Source: Metallyticus violacea (Eukaryota > Arthropoda > Insecta > Mantodea > Metallyticidae). Taken from it: 64,000 nucleotides of DNA. Positions 23,701 through 32,965 of this stretch are shown here, one piece after another; position 1 is the first letter of the stretch; the number at the start of each line of letters is the position of its first letter. The position numbers and the translations under genes were made by a program. The notes beneath the pieces were generated by a model. The model was not told the origin of the DNA. It saw only the letters and a list, made by a program, of their open reading frames with translations, and made no database searches. Location: the NCBI GenBank assembly GCA_030762175.1, contig CM060837.1:9814001-9878000 (forward strand), read 5' to 3'.

Positions 23701-26700
23701 TTGTGGTGTGTGTGGGAATGTTACAATCATTGTCGTTGTCATTATTTAAATCACAATATTTATTTATGGGGAAACTTAAAAAAAAAGCAAAGTGTATTGA
23801 AACAATCTACATTATTTAGTGGCACTAAAACAAAGTATCTGAAGGCCATAGCCATTATATATTCGATAGGGCAATTATGGAGAGAGTGATATCTTTCTAG
23901 GATTCAGGCGTGTCTCACAATAAAGGGCAAACACTTTGAACATCTTTTGTAATGGTGAGTACAATCTTAATAATTATTACAATTGATAATGAAATAAAGA
24001 ATATGTGCCAACAGTTCCAACTACGCAGCATCATTTTTCTTGACAAGCAAAAGTAATTTGACAACAGCAAAATCAGTATCTGATTAACCAGCAAAATAAA
24101 AACTATATGTACAAGGTGATTCAGCTAATCCTATGGATTGGTAAGCAACCTTGAATTTTGCAGATAATGCTTAATTCTGATAAGCAGGCTGTCTGTACAT
24201 ATACACCTACTAGTTGTCTCATAAGCTCAGCTGATAGGCTAAAAGCACCACTCTTTCAATTACGCTCTGTGCAATGCTTAACATACAGTTATCAGGGATT
24301 CGAATCTCTTTATTAGCATGCCTCTCTGTACATTTTCAAGAATATTCTATAATTGGATGCAGCTCAGATGGCAGGTTGTGCACTAGATAGCCTGTGCTTG
24401 TAATATGAATTTCCATTTTGTTCAGTCAGTGGCATTATTGCCACGAAACAACAGAAAACATGCTGTATGGAGCATGAAGGGGGAAGCAATGCTACAACAC
24501 CTTAGAAGAAAATTGCCACAGCCTGTGGAGTCAGTTTCTCCATTGTGAAGTATATAAAGCAGTATTTAAAACCTTGCAAAAGTACAAGCTTGCTTGATTT
24601 AGCACTTGGAGTAGATTTAGCTTGCTGCTATATGATGCATATGGCAACACATTGCAACTTATATATATCTTTTTCCTGCACAGTTCAAGAAGACGACTGC
24701 CTTCCAAACTACATTCAACTATAGGTTGTGAACATTCCCAAATATTCTTTCTGTCCAAATGCAAGTATGTACATGAAATATTTTAGATATCTACATAAGG
24801 CTTTAATTTAAAATCACATCTGTTCATGATCAGTTCAGAACATTTTTTTCCAATACAGATTATTGAATATGCTATTGATGTACAGTAAGGCTTGACAGGG
24901 TACAACGGAGGCATATTTTATCAAGAAAGTTTTCTGCAGAGAATTCCAATAGATCACACATTTGTGCAAGTTGCAAACCCATCTGTTCATCCATAAATCC
25001 ATCCGTCTGTCCAGTTTAAATGGATTAATAAGAGTAATGTAAGCCAACAACATAATGCTTAAACATAGGTAATATAATGTTAGTGTCATAGAAGTGAAAC
25101 GTTTCTGAATTGTATTCTTTCTTGCTTTCAGGAAATTTGCAAAATTCTATCACACCCACGAGTGTATAGCTTCCTACATATACCAGTACAGTCTGGAAGT
25201 GATGCTGTATTGGCAGATATGAAGCGAGAGTACACAAGGGCAGACTTTGAGAGAGTTGTAGACTTTATACAGCAAATGTAATAATAACTGTGTTTACTTA
25301 CCCTTTTAGCTTTCATAAAACATTTTCAGTTATTTCAGAATCTGCAGTCTCTAGCACTAATGCATAAAGAGGAGTTGGGTATAAAATGTTTTTTCATTTG
25401 CATTCATAGGGTTCCTGGAGTTACCATTGCTACAGATATAATCTGTGGCTTCCCAACTGAAACTGAAAAAGATTTTGAAGAGACCATGAGTTTGTGTGAA
25501 AAGTATAGATTTCCAAGCCTGTTCATCAATCAGTTCTTCCCACGGCCTGGCACTCCTGCTGCTCGAATGTCAAGAATACCAACTCAAGAGGTAGTGCATT
25601 CTTTTTATATTCTTGCATAAATGGCATATGTGACACTTATGCTCTCACAAAAAAATCCTCTTCTTCACAAGTGAGAGGTACAATGGTACTTCTTAATATT
25701 AGGATTTCATTTCCAAATAAATTATGTAAAATATAATGTAAGCACTTTGTTACATTTATTTATGCATTTAAATAGATATGTTTTATGACATATTTGTCAC
25801 TTAAATGGTTAATGCGGCAGTTTACTATATGAGCATTTTATGTGCAGTTAACATTGAAGTTTAGTTAACAAATTTTAGGTTTAGATAAGAATTTTTTACT
25901 TCCACCACAGGAGAAACTTCTGTTTTGAAGTATAATAATCATATCAAATTTATGCCATTAATAAATATTTCTGAGTTTCATTCATCTGGATTGAGCCCAC
26001 TTCTGTCTTAGCCTTATAAACTAGGTTCTATTATATATCCAAGAATCTAATCTTGCATGATTAGCTTTGTTTGAGTAAGAAAAGTTTGTCGTGTTTATGA
26101 TGCAACATGTATGGAAAACAATATGTTCTAGGTGAAGCAAAGGACAAAACGACTATCAGATTTTTTCCAGTCATACCAACCTTACCACCATAAAATAGGA
26201 GAAATGCAGAGCATTTTGGTAACAGAAGTTGCCCATGATGGAAAACATTATGTTGGGCATAATAAGTTTTATGAGCAAGTAAGTATTATATAGTTTTGGA
26301 AATAAGTTGTATGCACTCAGTATAGACTACACATAATGTGTGAAATATTTTAGAAGAGATACAAAAATTTACATTTTAATGATATCAATAAGGAACATTT
26401 TTAATTCTTAAACCTCCTTTGGCAATATTTTAATAGTTACCTAAATATTATAAAAACAAAACATTTTCATTTTTCAGGTCTGAAATAAGAAAGAAATAAG
26501 CTGAAATCATTCACACACATATTCTTACTCTTGGATTTCATATAATACTAAGAATAAATCATTTTGAAGATAAAACATTGAATATTCATATACATGTATA
26601 ATCTTGTTTTGGGTGCTTGGCACATGCTGTATTTACTTGAAGAGGATCTCATTAGTCATCACACATTTGGATATGTTTTAAAAAAAATTTATTTATAGAA

Positions 26701-29700
26701 TATTGGATTAAAGAAATTTTCTCTTGATAAATTCTTGGAAAATTACAATTGCTTTGTTCTAAAAAAGGATTAGGTATTTTCTCCCTCTCGCATCCTGCAA
26801 GCCTTATGCATATGCAAGTAAAATAAAATCAATTCACAGTCAATAAAAGCAAATGAAAATTTAATACTTTTTCTTTCTCTATCCCTTATGCCTCTTAGGT
26901 GTCAAGATTTCTTCAGTCACTTTCTAAACTCTCCTCTGTCATCTACATTCCTAGCAGTTCTTTTATCCCATGATGGTGAACCAGTCTCTTCATGTATTGT
27001 TTCCACTTCAATCTTGGTATTCCCCTACTTTTTCCTCAGCCTTGCTTCATATACTCTCCTTGGAATCTATCCTCTGTCATTCTTACCACATGCCCAAGCC
27101 ACATGCTTTCTTTCCATTGTGCTAATTATATTTTCCTGATTTAAACTCTCCCTTATTGTACTATTTCCTAGATTACCTAGCACAGTCCAGCTTTTGCTCT
27201 CATACTGTAAAATTCATATATTGCTTTATACACTCTGATTTTTGTTTACAAAATTTTTTGTAAATGGTACTAAAATCAGAGTATACCTACTATTATTTTG
27301 TACATCAATAATATACATTTATTGCTTTCTTTTTCTATTATTAACATTCTGATCTGTTTTTCCATAGTTTGTGACTAATATTCCCAAATATTCAAAACTT
27401 TCCACATTTTCCAACATCTCTTCCTTCCATGCCATTTTAATTTCTTGTTTTCCATCTTTACTAATCACCATTACTTTACTTTTTTTTTTTTATTTTTATA
27501 TTCATTTTCATCCCTCTTTCCTCTAATGCACTTGCCCATTCTATTACAGATGTTTGTAATTTTTCTTCATTCTCATCCAGCAACATTATATCACCTGCAT
27601 ATACTAACAGTTATACATTCACTGGTCTCAATTTCCATTCCCTATTTTCATTTTGACTGTTCCCTTTTACAGGCATAATAATTTGATTTATAAAGATGTG
27701 AAATAACAAAGGGCTGATATTGTCTCCCTGTTTTATCCCTTTTTTCATCTCAAACTCCTCTGACGTTTTCCCTAACAATCTCACTACCCCCAGTACTTCT
27801 TCATATAAACTTTTGATAACCTTAGTTATTTTCCTATTTACTTCTAGCTCCCCTAATGCTTTCCATATTTCTTCTGTAGATACTGAATAAAATGCTACCT
27901 TAAGATCTAGGAACGTTGCACATTTTCTTCTTTCTGTTCAATTTATGCTTTATTATTTGTATCTTTACAAAATATGTGTTTGGTGTTCTTCTCTAAAAGT
28001 GTTGTGCTCCTTCTTTAGTTTTTCTCCACTTCTTTTCTCAATTTCCTATCTATTATTCTAGTGGTATAGGAGACAGGAATACAGCTTTGTAATTCTCACA
28101 CTTAATATGCTCCATTTATTGTGTTTTGGCATTTTTACATTTCTTTGCCAGTCCAATGGGATTTTTCTATTCTCTTGCTTCGTTCATAATTCCAAGTAAG
28201 CTATTTCCTGCCCCCCCCCCCCTTTCAGGATATCTGGTGATTTATTATTTCATTCCACTGCTTTCTGCAATTTCATCTCCCCTAGGGCTATTTCCAGATC
28301 TATTAGATCAATTGGTTCTTCTTCGTCTCTTCCTCATTATATGTCCGTTCTTTTCCTTTAAATGAAATACTTATAGGAACTATAATCTTAATTATTACAA
28401 TTACATGTTCAACACCCATAAATACTAAAATATCTTGAGTTTGCCTACTATCACATCATAATTATCCACCACCATGGGTGACTGAGGTCATTAAGGTGCA
28501 GACTCCTGAGCGGGAGGTCTGGGGTTCGAATCCTGCCAGTAGCGTTCTCCCTGACTGAAGTTTTTTCCAGGTTTTCCTCAGACCTCATAAATGGCAAATG
28601 CTGGGGAGGTACCCTAAACTTAGGCCTGGAACATTTCCTTCCTTAAAAAAACATAAATCCGTTCCCAATATATTACTCACATATCATCAGTGTTCGCCTG
28701 TAGTGCCTCTGTAGCAAAAACAGGCATTAAATACCATTCATTCATTATAACTATCTTCCAAAAGTATACAAATCAGAGATACCACTAAGACATGTCATTG
28801 GTGCTATCAACTCTCCTACACATGCAGCTTGGTATTTAGCCAACAGTCTTTGCTCTTTAACAGATAGCATCAAGTCTATGATAAAGAATTTGGAATTATT
28901 TGTCAAAACTTAAGAGGATATTAAATTACAAAACATTGGCATTTTAGTGCAGTTTGATGATGTTTCTTTTTTTACTTAAGTATCTTTGAAAGAAAGTATA
29001 TACCTTTAGAGGGAAAAACTCAGATGCCTAACATTACAGAAGAATGGGCTGGCCTTGCAGAACTTTGCTTAAAATCAACATTTTTTCAATACAAAACATA
29101 TGGCATAAATAAACTGATAGTTTATCTATTGTACAGTACTGGAAAAAATGATAAGAATGCACTCTGAGAATAGAAAAAATTCTTTTCTATCAGCAAAGTT
29201 CACAGGGGTCAATATTGCTGAGTATGTTGCCCTACATTGGATGTGTAAACAAGTATTTACTTACGTGTATGAAGATATGGTCAAAGGTAAAGTATAGGTA
29301 TTGCATGTTGGCAAGGGGGTTCCGATCTTAGTATCTCAATTTTTCTTTTTCTTGATAACAGCCATGTCATCTAAAGTGTAATGTGTAAAAGTGTTTCTCA
29401 CCTCTACTTTGCATTTTTACATTAAGGGGAGTTTGATGGTAGCAGTGGTGCCAGGAGGATTTGTCTACACAGCACTTTATACTGAATAAAGATCGATGGC
29501 AAATTGGAAATATACCAGATAAGGATCAGATGCTGCAGATGTGAAAAATGCAGAGAAAAGGTACTGGATAGTAGAAAAATTAAATGAGGTGTTTTTAGTA
29601 ATAACTGTGATAATGGCTGTGCTTATTATTGGCAGAGTAGAGTTAAACCCAGGCCCAGCAGATTTAGAGCAGGTAATATGCTTACTATGCATCATCACCA

Positions 29701-31509
29701 AAAAAGTTGAGGAATTAAAGAAAAAAGAAAAGAAACTGATAAAAATTGACACCAATACAGAACAGCTAAAAATGTCTTACAAGGTATAAGAGAGGAAGTT
29801 AATACAGAACTGTTGGGATGCAAAGAAGAATGGAAAAGATAAGGAAAAGATGTAAGAAGGACAAAGAAAAATTAATATAATCTTATTCAGAATTGAAGAA
29901 GAAATAAATAGAAAGTTCAATCAGATTGTGGAAGAAATATTAAAAGGAAATATGTTCAAATTGACTGGATGGAAATTGTAGATTTCTACAGATTTGGAAA
30001 AAGAGGTGGAAAACTTAGACCAATTCTAGTTAAAGTGGAAACCGTAAGTTATAAATGGCAAGTACTAATCAGCGCAAGAAAATTGAAAGGGACAAAGATT
30101 TATATGGAACAAGACTATGATAAACATAAAAAAATACATACAAATATGCTATTTAGAAAAATCGTGGCAATCGTATTTCAGGTAGAGAAACTGTTTGCCA
30201 ACTTGTTAAAAAGATATTAACTAAAATGTTAATTGGAACATTCACGGTGAAGCCAATCATAATACCCACAACACAACGAATTATCCAACAGTCGGAGATT
30301 TGAACTGATGATGAGAACAACCTGTTCTCGAAACTGGTCTACAATAATGACAAGTAAGTGAAGCATAAGAGTGTGTAGTTCGACTGTATCATAAAATGTT
30401 TTCACTTACAAGATATTGTAATCTGTCATTGACAAGAAGTGTATTCTGAACTGCTGTGTTCTTCCAGAAGAAAAGATAGATGAAAAAGAGGATTTCCTAT
30501 GTAGAGCAGGCAATGTATAGCCATTGAGGGTTATCATTTTCAGCATCTCTTATAACACATAAGTACTTGTTATTTTAAAATACAATATCATTACATCCTT
30601 TCTACAAAAATCTAAATATTAACTTTATGCACAGCAACTCTTATTTCTCTTTTTCTGGTTGCTTCTTCCTCAATAAGCAGCTGCATTCAGGTGGCCCATA
30701 ATTCAAATATACTTACTGTTTATGTAATAGAAATATAGATGTAATGATGTAAATTGTTTTTATTTTTGATCTACTTTATTTCAAATCATATTTTTGAGTG
30801 CCATTATGAGAGCTTATGTAACACTGTAACCTGCATAGTTTCAGCATAGCTGCAAGTCTGGAGATTTTTTTTTAATAGTGTTTAATGCCCGTTTTTACTA
30901 CTGAGGCACCACAGGCAATGATACATGAAATGAAATGATATATTGGGAAAGGATTTATTAAGGAAGGAAACATTCCAGGCCTAACATTAGGGTACCGCCC
31001 CAGCAATTGCCATTTATGAGGACTGAGGAAAACTTGGAAAAAACCTCAGTCAGAGAGTATGGTCCTTGCAGGATTCGAACCCCAGATCTCCTGCTTATGA
31101 GTCCGCTCCTTAATGACCTCGGCCACCCGTGGTGTTAAGTTTGGAGATGTACAAGTACTATACTTCAGAAACATTAGATGATGAACATTTATAATATGGA
31201 AACCTGCAATTGAATTCTGCTGCGAACATAACTTTTGTGCTCATTTTATAGGTGCTGATACCAAAGAAGCCAGAGCTTCTGGGTAAAATGGTGGACGTAA
31301 GGATATTGTCAGCAAGTAAGCATTCAATGACTGGCGAACCAGTTGTGAAATATTCTCCATGGTTATCTCCATCTATTGCATCTCCTCTACAACAGAGTGA
31401 AGTTTCGGGACTAATGAAAAGCCAGTTAACTTCAGCAACCTTCCTACCATACAGTGTATTTTTTGTGATATTAGTATTGCTTGCAAGATTGATATGGTGG
31501 TTTTTTTAG
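15837..31509 (+). CDS. CDKAL1: CDKAL1: threonylcarbamoyladenosine tRNA methylthiotransferase, complete, nine exons
   Basis: A radical-SAM methylthiotransferase that adds the 2-methylthio group to t6A37 of tRNA-Lys(UUU). In animals it is anchored to the ER by a C-terminal tail. Exons: 15837-16125, 17758-17830, 19868-20025, 20141-20329, 21098-21300, 25132-25277, 25410-25590, 26132-26278 and 31252-31509. All junctions are GT-AG and all phases agree, giving 547 aa (human protein about 579). The UPF0004 cluster cysteines are Cys74 ([10 protein letters not shown]), Cys110 (LLNSCTVK) and Cys139 (AGCVPQ). The radical-SAM CxxxCxxC is Cys215, Cys219 and Cys222 (CLNQCTYC). The C-terminal TRAM region is followed by a hydrophobic tail (residues 526-547). 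The start is supported by similarity to the family N terminus ([11 protein letters not shown]). No broken exon was seen. About 14 kb of intron holds mobile-element remains. Confidence 0.97.
16337..16400. repeat. Short inverted repeat
   Basis: Arms of about 25 bases (GGGTTACATTTTAAGATTG and its near complement CAATCTTAAAATTTAACCC) around a short spacer in CDKAL1 intron 1. Confidence 0.6.
16655..16932 (+). repeat. tRNA-derived SINE, family B, copy 1
   Basis: Head GTGGCCAAGGTTATTAAGGC with box B GGTTTGATTCCC, body CCTGACTGAGGTTTTTTCCA and TCATAAATGGCAAATGCTG, and tail CAGACGTTAAACACTT. CDKAL1 intron 1. Confidence 0.82.
17652..17681. repeat. TA microsatellite
   Basis: About 14 uninterrupted TA units shortly before CDKAL1 exon 2. 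Confidence 0.95.
17758..17830 (+). CDS. CDKAL1: CDKAL1 exon 2
   Basis: A 73-base exon too short to stand out as an open frame. It encodes [20 protein letters not shown] and HF, with the second cluster cysteine (Cys110). Acceptor TGTTTCAG, donor TTTAG/GTAATC. Both phases fit exons 1 and 3. Confidence 0.95.
18420..18830 (+). pseudogene. Mariner transposase fragment, N-terminal part
   Basis: The open frame at 18593-18820 has the mariner DNA-binding pattern: [20 protein letters not shown], then [10 protein letters not shown] and an acidic stretch followed by CSECPKIA in place of RSGRPKTA. It stops before the catalytic domain. A relic in CDKAL1 intron 2, directly followed by a Penelope fragment. 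Confidence 0.6.
18879..19015 (+). pseudogene. Penelope-like element, GIY-YIG region fragment
   Basis: One frame reads [20 protein letters not shown], then TRTKEHFRN and DKSAVADHN, then stop. The CxxC, YIGKT and R...EHF pattern is the GIY-YIG endonuclease tail of Penelope-like retroelements. The same EHFRN...DKS block recurs at 36.7 and 46.6 kb. Confidence 0.75.
19868..20025 (+). CDS. CDKAL1: CDKAL1 exon 3
   Basis: Begins by completing the arginine of HFR. Contains [10 protein letters not shown] (Cys139) and the family signature [20 protein letters not shown]. Acceptor TTCACAAG, donor AAAG/GTACC. Confidence 0.95.
20141..20329 (+). CDS. CDKAL1: CDKAL1 exon 4 (radical-SAM cluster)
   Basis: Encodes [16 protein letters not shown] and the radical-SAM cysteine motif [18 protein letters not shown]. 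Acceptor TTATTTTCAG, donor CCTCCAG/GTACC. Confidence 0.96.
20661..20740. repeat. AAT microsatellite
   Basis: Poly(A) followed by about 22 AAT units in CDKAL1 intron 4. It translates to long leucine runs on the minus strand, which are not a gene. Confidence 0.95.
21098..21300 (+). CDS. CDKAL1: CDKAL1 exon 5
   Basis: Encodes [44 protein letters not shown] and [12 protein letters not shown] of the radical-SAM core. Donor CTGGAG/GTAAAC. Confidence 0.96.
21515..21558 (-). ncRNA. Hammerhead-ribozyme-like motif 1 (best preserved core)
   Basis: Minus strand in order: CCTTG (stem I), CTGACGA, a hairpin with arms AAGG and CCTT, GAAA, a short palindromic stem III (ACATGT), the cleavage triplet GTC, then CAAG, which pairs with CTTG of stem I. 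All invariant hammerhead bases (CUGANGA, GAAA, NUH) are present. The flank continues AAGTAAGT as in the Penelope-linked copies. An extra TG sits before the AAGG arm. In CDKAL1 intron 5. Activity is untested. Confidence 0.6.
23190..23520 (+). pseudogene. Mariner transposase fragment, C-terminal part
   Basis: Reads [20 protein letters not shown], then [20 protein letters not shown] and, after a frame change, [19 protein letters not shown] sequence. HD...A and [10 protein letters not shown] are hallmarks of mariner transposases, but the block before HDK is missing. A relic in CDKAL1 intron 5. Confidence 0.72.
25132..25277 (+). CDS. CDKAL1: CDKAL1 exon 6
   Basis: Encodes [20 protein letters not shown] and [20 protein letters not shown]. 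Acceptor TTGCTTTCAG, donor CAAAT/GTAATA. Confidence 0.96.
25410..25590 (+). CDS. CDKAL1: CDKAL1 exon 7
   Basis: Encodes [20 protein letters not shown] and [20 protein letters not shown], both strongly conserved in the family. Acceptor ATTCATAG, donor CAAGAG/GTAGTG. Confidence 0.96.
26132..26278 (+). CDS. CDKAL1: CDKAL1 exon 8
   Basis: Encodes [20 protein letters not shown], then the start of the TRAM region with [20 protein letters not shown]. Acceptor TGTTCTAG, donor GAGCAA/GTAAGT. Confidence 0.95.
26870..28380 (-). pseudogene. LINE reverse-transcriptase relic
   Basis: The minus strand carries, across stops and frameshifts, a reverse-transcriptase core: [15 protein letters not shown] (motif B), YAGDIMLL where the catalytic box should be YADD, then [14 protein letters not shown], and near the end [11 protein letters not shown] like the LINE C terminus. 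Open frames on the plus strand here are antisense shadows. In CDKAL1 intron 8. Confidence 0.72.
28470..28746 (+). repeat. tRNA-derived SINE, family B, copy 2
   Basis: Clean head with box B GGGGTTCGAATCCTGCC, body CCTGACTGAAGTTTTTTCCA and tail CAGGCATTAAATACCATTCA. Confidence 0.85.
28755..29115 (+). pseudogene. Penelope-like reverse-transcriptase fragment
   Basis: Readable across stops and frame changes: [31 protein letters not shown] (motif A, usually FDVVSLFT), and [16 protein letters not shown]. This order matches the Penelope RT between the first motif and the YNGxxY region. Truncated after that. Confidence 0.62.
29541..30220 (+). pseudogene. LINE ORF1-like remnant with 2A-like NPGP
   Basis: The first frame (29541-29789) has a hydrophobic stretch then [11 protein letters not shown], a 2A-like motif seen at the start of some LINE ORFs, followed by a lysine/glutamate-rich coiled-coil-like segment. 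After frame breaks, 29969-30220 reads [20 protein letters not shown] and [20 protein letters not shown], the C-terminal domain pattern of L1-like ORF1 proteins. Not intact. Confidence 0.6.
30299..30420 (+). ncRNA. Hammerhead-ribozyme-like motif 2 and Penelope 3' end
   Basis: CTGATGA (30305-30311), a strong hairpin with arms GAGAACA and TGTTCTC, GAAA, a short stem III (AC..GT), GTC (30337-30339), then TACAATAATGACAAGTAAGT. The core is fully canonical apart from one extra T after CTGATGA. The flank continues GAAGCATAAGAGTGTGTAGT, the terminal block shared with hairpin families C and D. Confidence 0.55.
30421..30690. repeat. Unclassified dispersed repeat, copy 1
   Basis: Similar over about 250 bases to 55600-55890. 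Shared blocks include ACAAGAA.AGTGT.CTGAAC, TGTTCTT..AGAAGAAAAG, TTTTCA.CATCTCTTAT, TTAACTTTATG.ACAGCAAC and TTTCTGGTTG. No coding frame or terminal repeat was recognised. Confidence 0.55.
30870..31137 (-). repeat. tRNA-derived SINE, family B, copy 3
   Basis: Reverse orientation. The head is at 31134 (GGTGGCCGAGGTCATTAAGG) with box B GGGGTTCGAATCC, and the tail is TTAATGCCCG in reverse near 30885. It lies about 115 bases upstream of CDKAL1 exon 9. Confidence 0.83.
31252..31509 (+). CDS. CDKAL1: CDKAL1 exon 9 (TRAM end and membrane anchor)
   Basis: Encodes [30 protein letters not shown], and the hydrophobic tail [19 protein letters not shown] ending in a TAG stop. This tail is the expected ER anchor. 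Confidence 0.96.
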   Translation: MLIPKKPELLGKMVDVRILSASKHSMTGEPVVKYSPWLSPSIASPLQQSEVSGLMKSQLTSATFLPYSVFFVILVLLARLIWWFF

Positions 31510-31532
31510 CTACCTTGTTGTTTGTTTTTAAT

Positions 31533-31538
31533 AATAAA
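31533..31538 (+). terminator. CDKAL1 poly(A) signal
   Basis: AATAAA 24 bases past the stop codon, followed by a GT-rich stretch (GTGCCTCATGTGTGTT) as expected downstream of a cleavage site. Confidence 0.65.
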
Positions 31539-31539
31539 T

Positions 31540-32665
31540 GTTTAGAAGTAAAGCATGTGCCTCATGTGTGTTAGTTTTATGGTTTTCCAAACACCTGAGA
31601 TGTGATTTCTGAATATTTTATCTTGTTTTGGATGAGTGAGACAAATATGTTCTCTTGTATTTTTTGAGAAATTAAGGAAGTGTTCAATTGCTTATGGGTA
31701 TAGAAATGATTACATAATAACATTTTCACATCAGTCTGCATATTATTTACTTGCAATAAAATGGCCACCTCTGTAACTTATCACATTAAAATTAATCTAA
31801 TTTTAATAACAAAGCTGCTTTTCATCCTTTTGAAGGGTTATTCAGTCCATAGAAAAATGTCAAGATAACCAATAAAATTCTTATTTTTAAGGGCAGCATT
31901 ATCATCCATTGTAGACAGCCAGAATCCATTGTTATGTAAAATTACTTGCCTCAAGACAATTGTTTAATAAATGAAACACATTATTTATAATGAAATAATT
32001 TAAAATAAAAGATGAATTTCCATGTTGCTAGAATAGAAGCTAAAGGAATAATTTTATAGGTTTATTCAATTTGTTCCTTGGCAAATTCTGCATATGAAAA
32101 GTGGTTTAAAAGCAAGCGATGAAATTAGGGAGTGAGTGGTTTACCAACACAATGTTAGAAATGATATGCAATTATTGGTGCAGAACATGAATTACTGAGA
32201 GTCACTGTTGCTTATTGGGATCATGCGAGATAATTGCTAAATTTACAGGCCAAGCAAACCACCTGGCAGCATATTACACACTAGCAGGTACACAAGTTAC
32301 GCTAAACTCATGCCTTTGTTTTGGAGGAATTAAATAGAAAAACTTACATTTTGATTTACCTCATACCTCAAAATGTTTTCTCTCAGGAGAAAATTTATTA
32401 TAATTTTTTATTAATTGCATATGTTTTTAACTGTTAGTAAGTGTATCAAGTGATAAAAACTATTTATAATGCTATATACTGAGCAACTTATACCTTGCAT
32501 CAAGCTTGCTTTATAATTTTGTTTTGGAATGTTAAATTTAGCTTCAATGATATGTTACAGTATATCCAGGATTGGGTCTTGATATAGTACGTTCTTTACC
32601 CTCCAGCCATAACTAGCTTATCTTGTACTACTACATGAAGATTATAGTAACTTTGGCACCAAAAT
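31540..32665. other. Intergenic AT-rich DNA after CDKAL1
   Basis: No gene, repeat family or strong inverted repeat recognised. Confidence 0.5.
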
Positions 32666-32670
32666 ATTAC

Positions 32671-32965
32671 GTCAGTCCTGGTGGCATAGTGGTTACCTTA
32701 CTTGCCTCCTAAACCCAAGATCGTGAGTTTGATCCCGGCCAGGAATGATGGATTTTTTTCTGGCATAAAAATTCTAAGTATGGCCTCCTTCGAAAGGGAA
32801 GTAAAGCCGTGGATCCCGTGTCATACATTTATGGCACAATAAAGAAGCTGAAGCCTGAAAGAAGAGGTCTCTGAGCAAAATTTGTTGGCCGTTTCACGCC
32901 CTAAATAGAATGAGCCGCTGATGACCTGAGATGTTAAAGAGCATCCGTAAATAAATCAAATAAAA
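32671..32965 (+). repeat. tRNA-derived SINE, family A, copy 5 (full length)
   Basis: Head AGTCCTGGTGGCATAGTGG with box B GAGTTTGATCCCGG, body GTAAAGCCGTGGATCCCGTG and GTTGGCCGTTTCACGCCCT, ending in GCATCCGTAAATAAATC. The best forward reference for the family. Confidence 0.85.

Noticed and set aside
24110..24760. Possible transposon start (ACAAGGTGATTCAGC) and a 77-codon minus-strand frame
   Set aside because: Only a short resemblance to common element ends, with no inverted repeat partner and no protein similarity.
26888..28365. Several open frames on the plus strand rich in Ser, Leu and Phe
   Set aside because: They are antisense to the decayed LINE on the minus strand and match no family.
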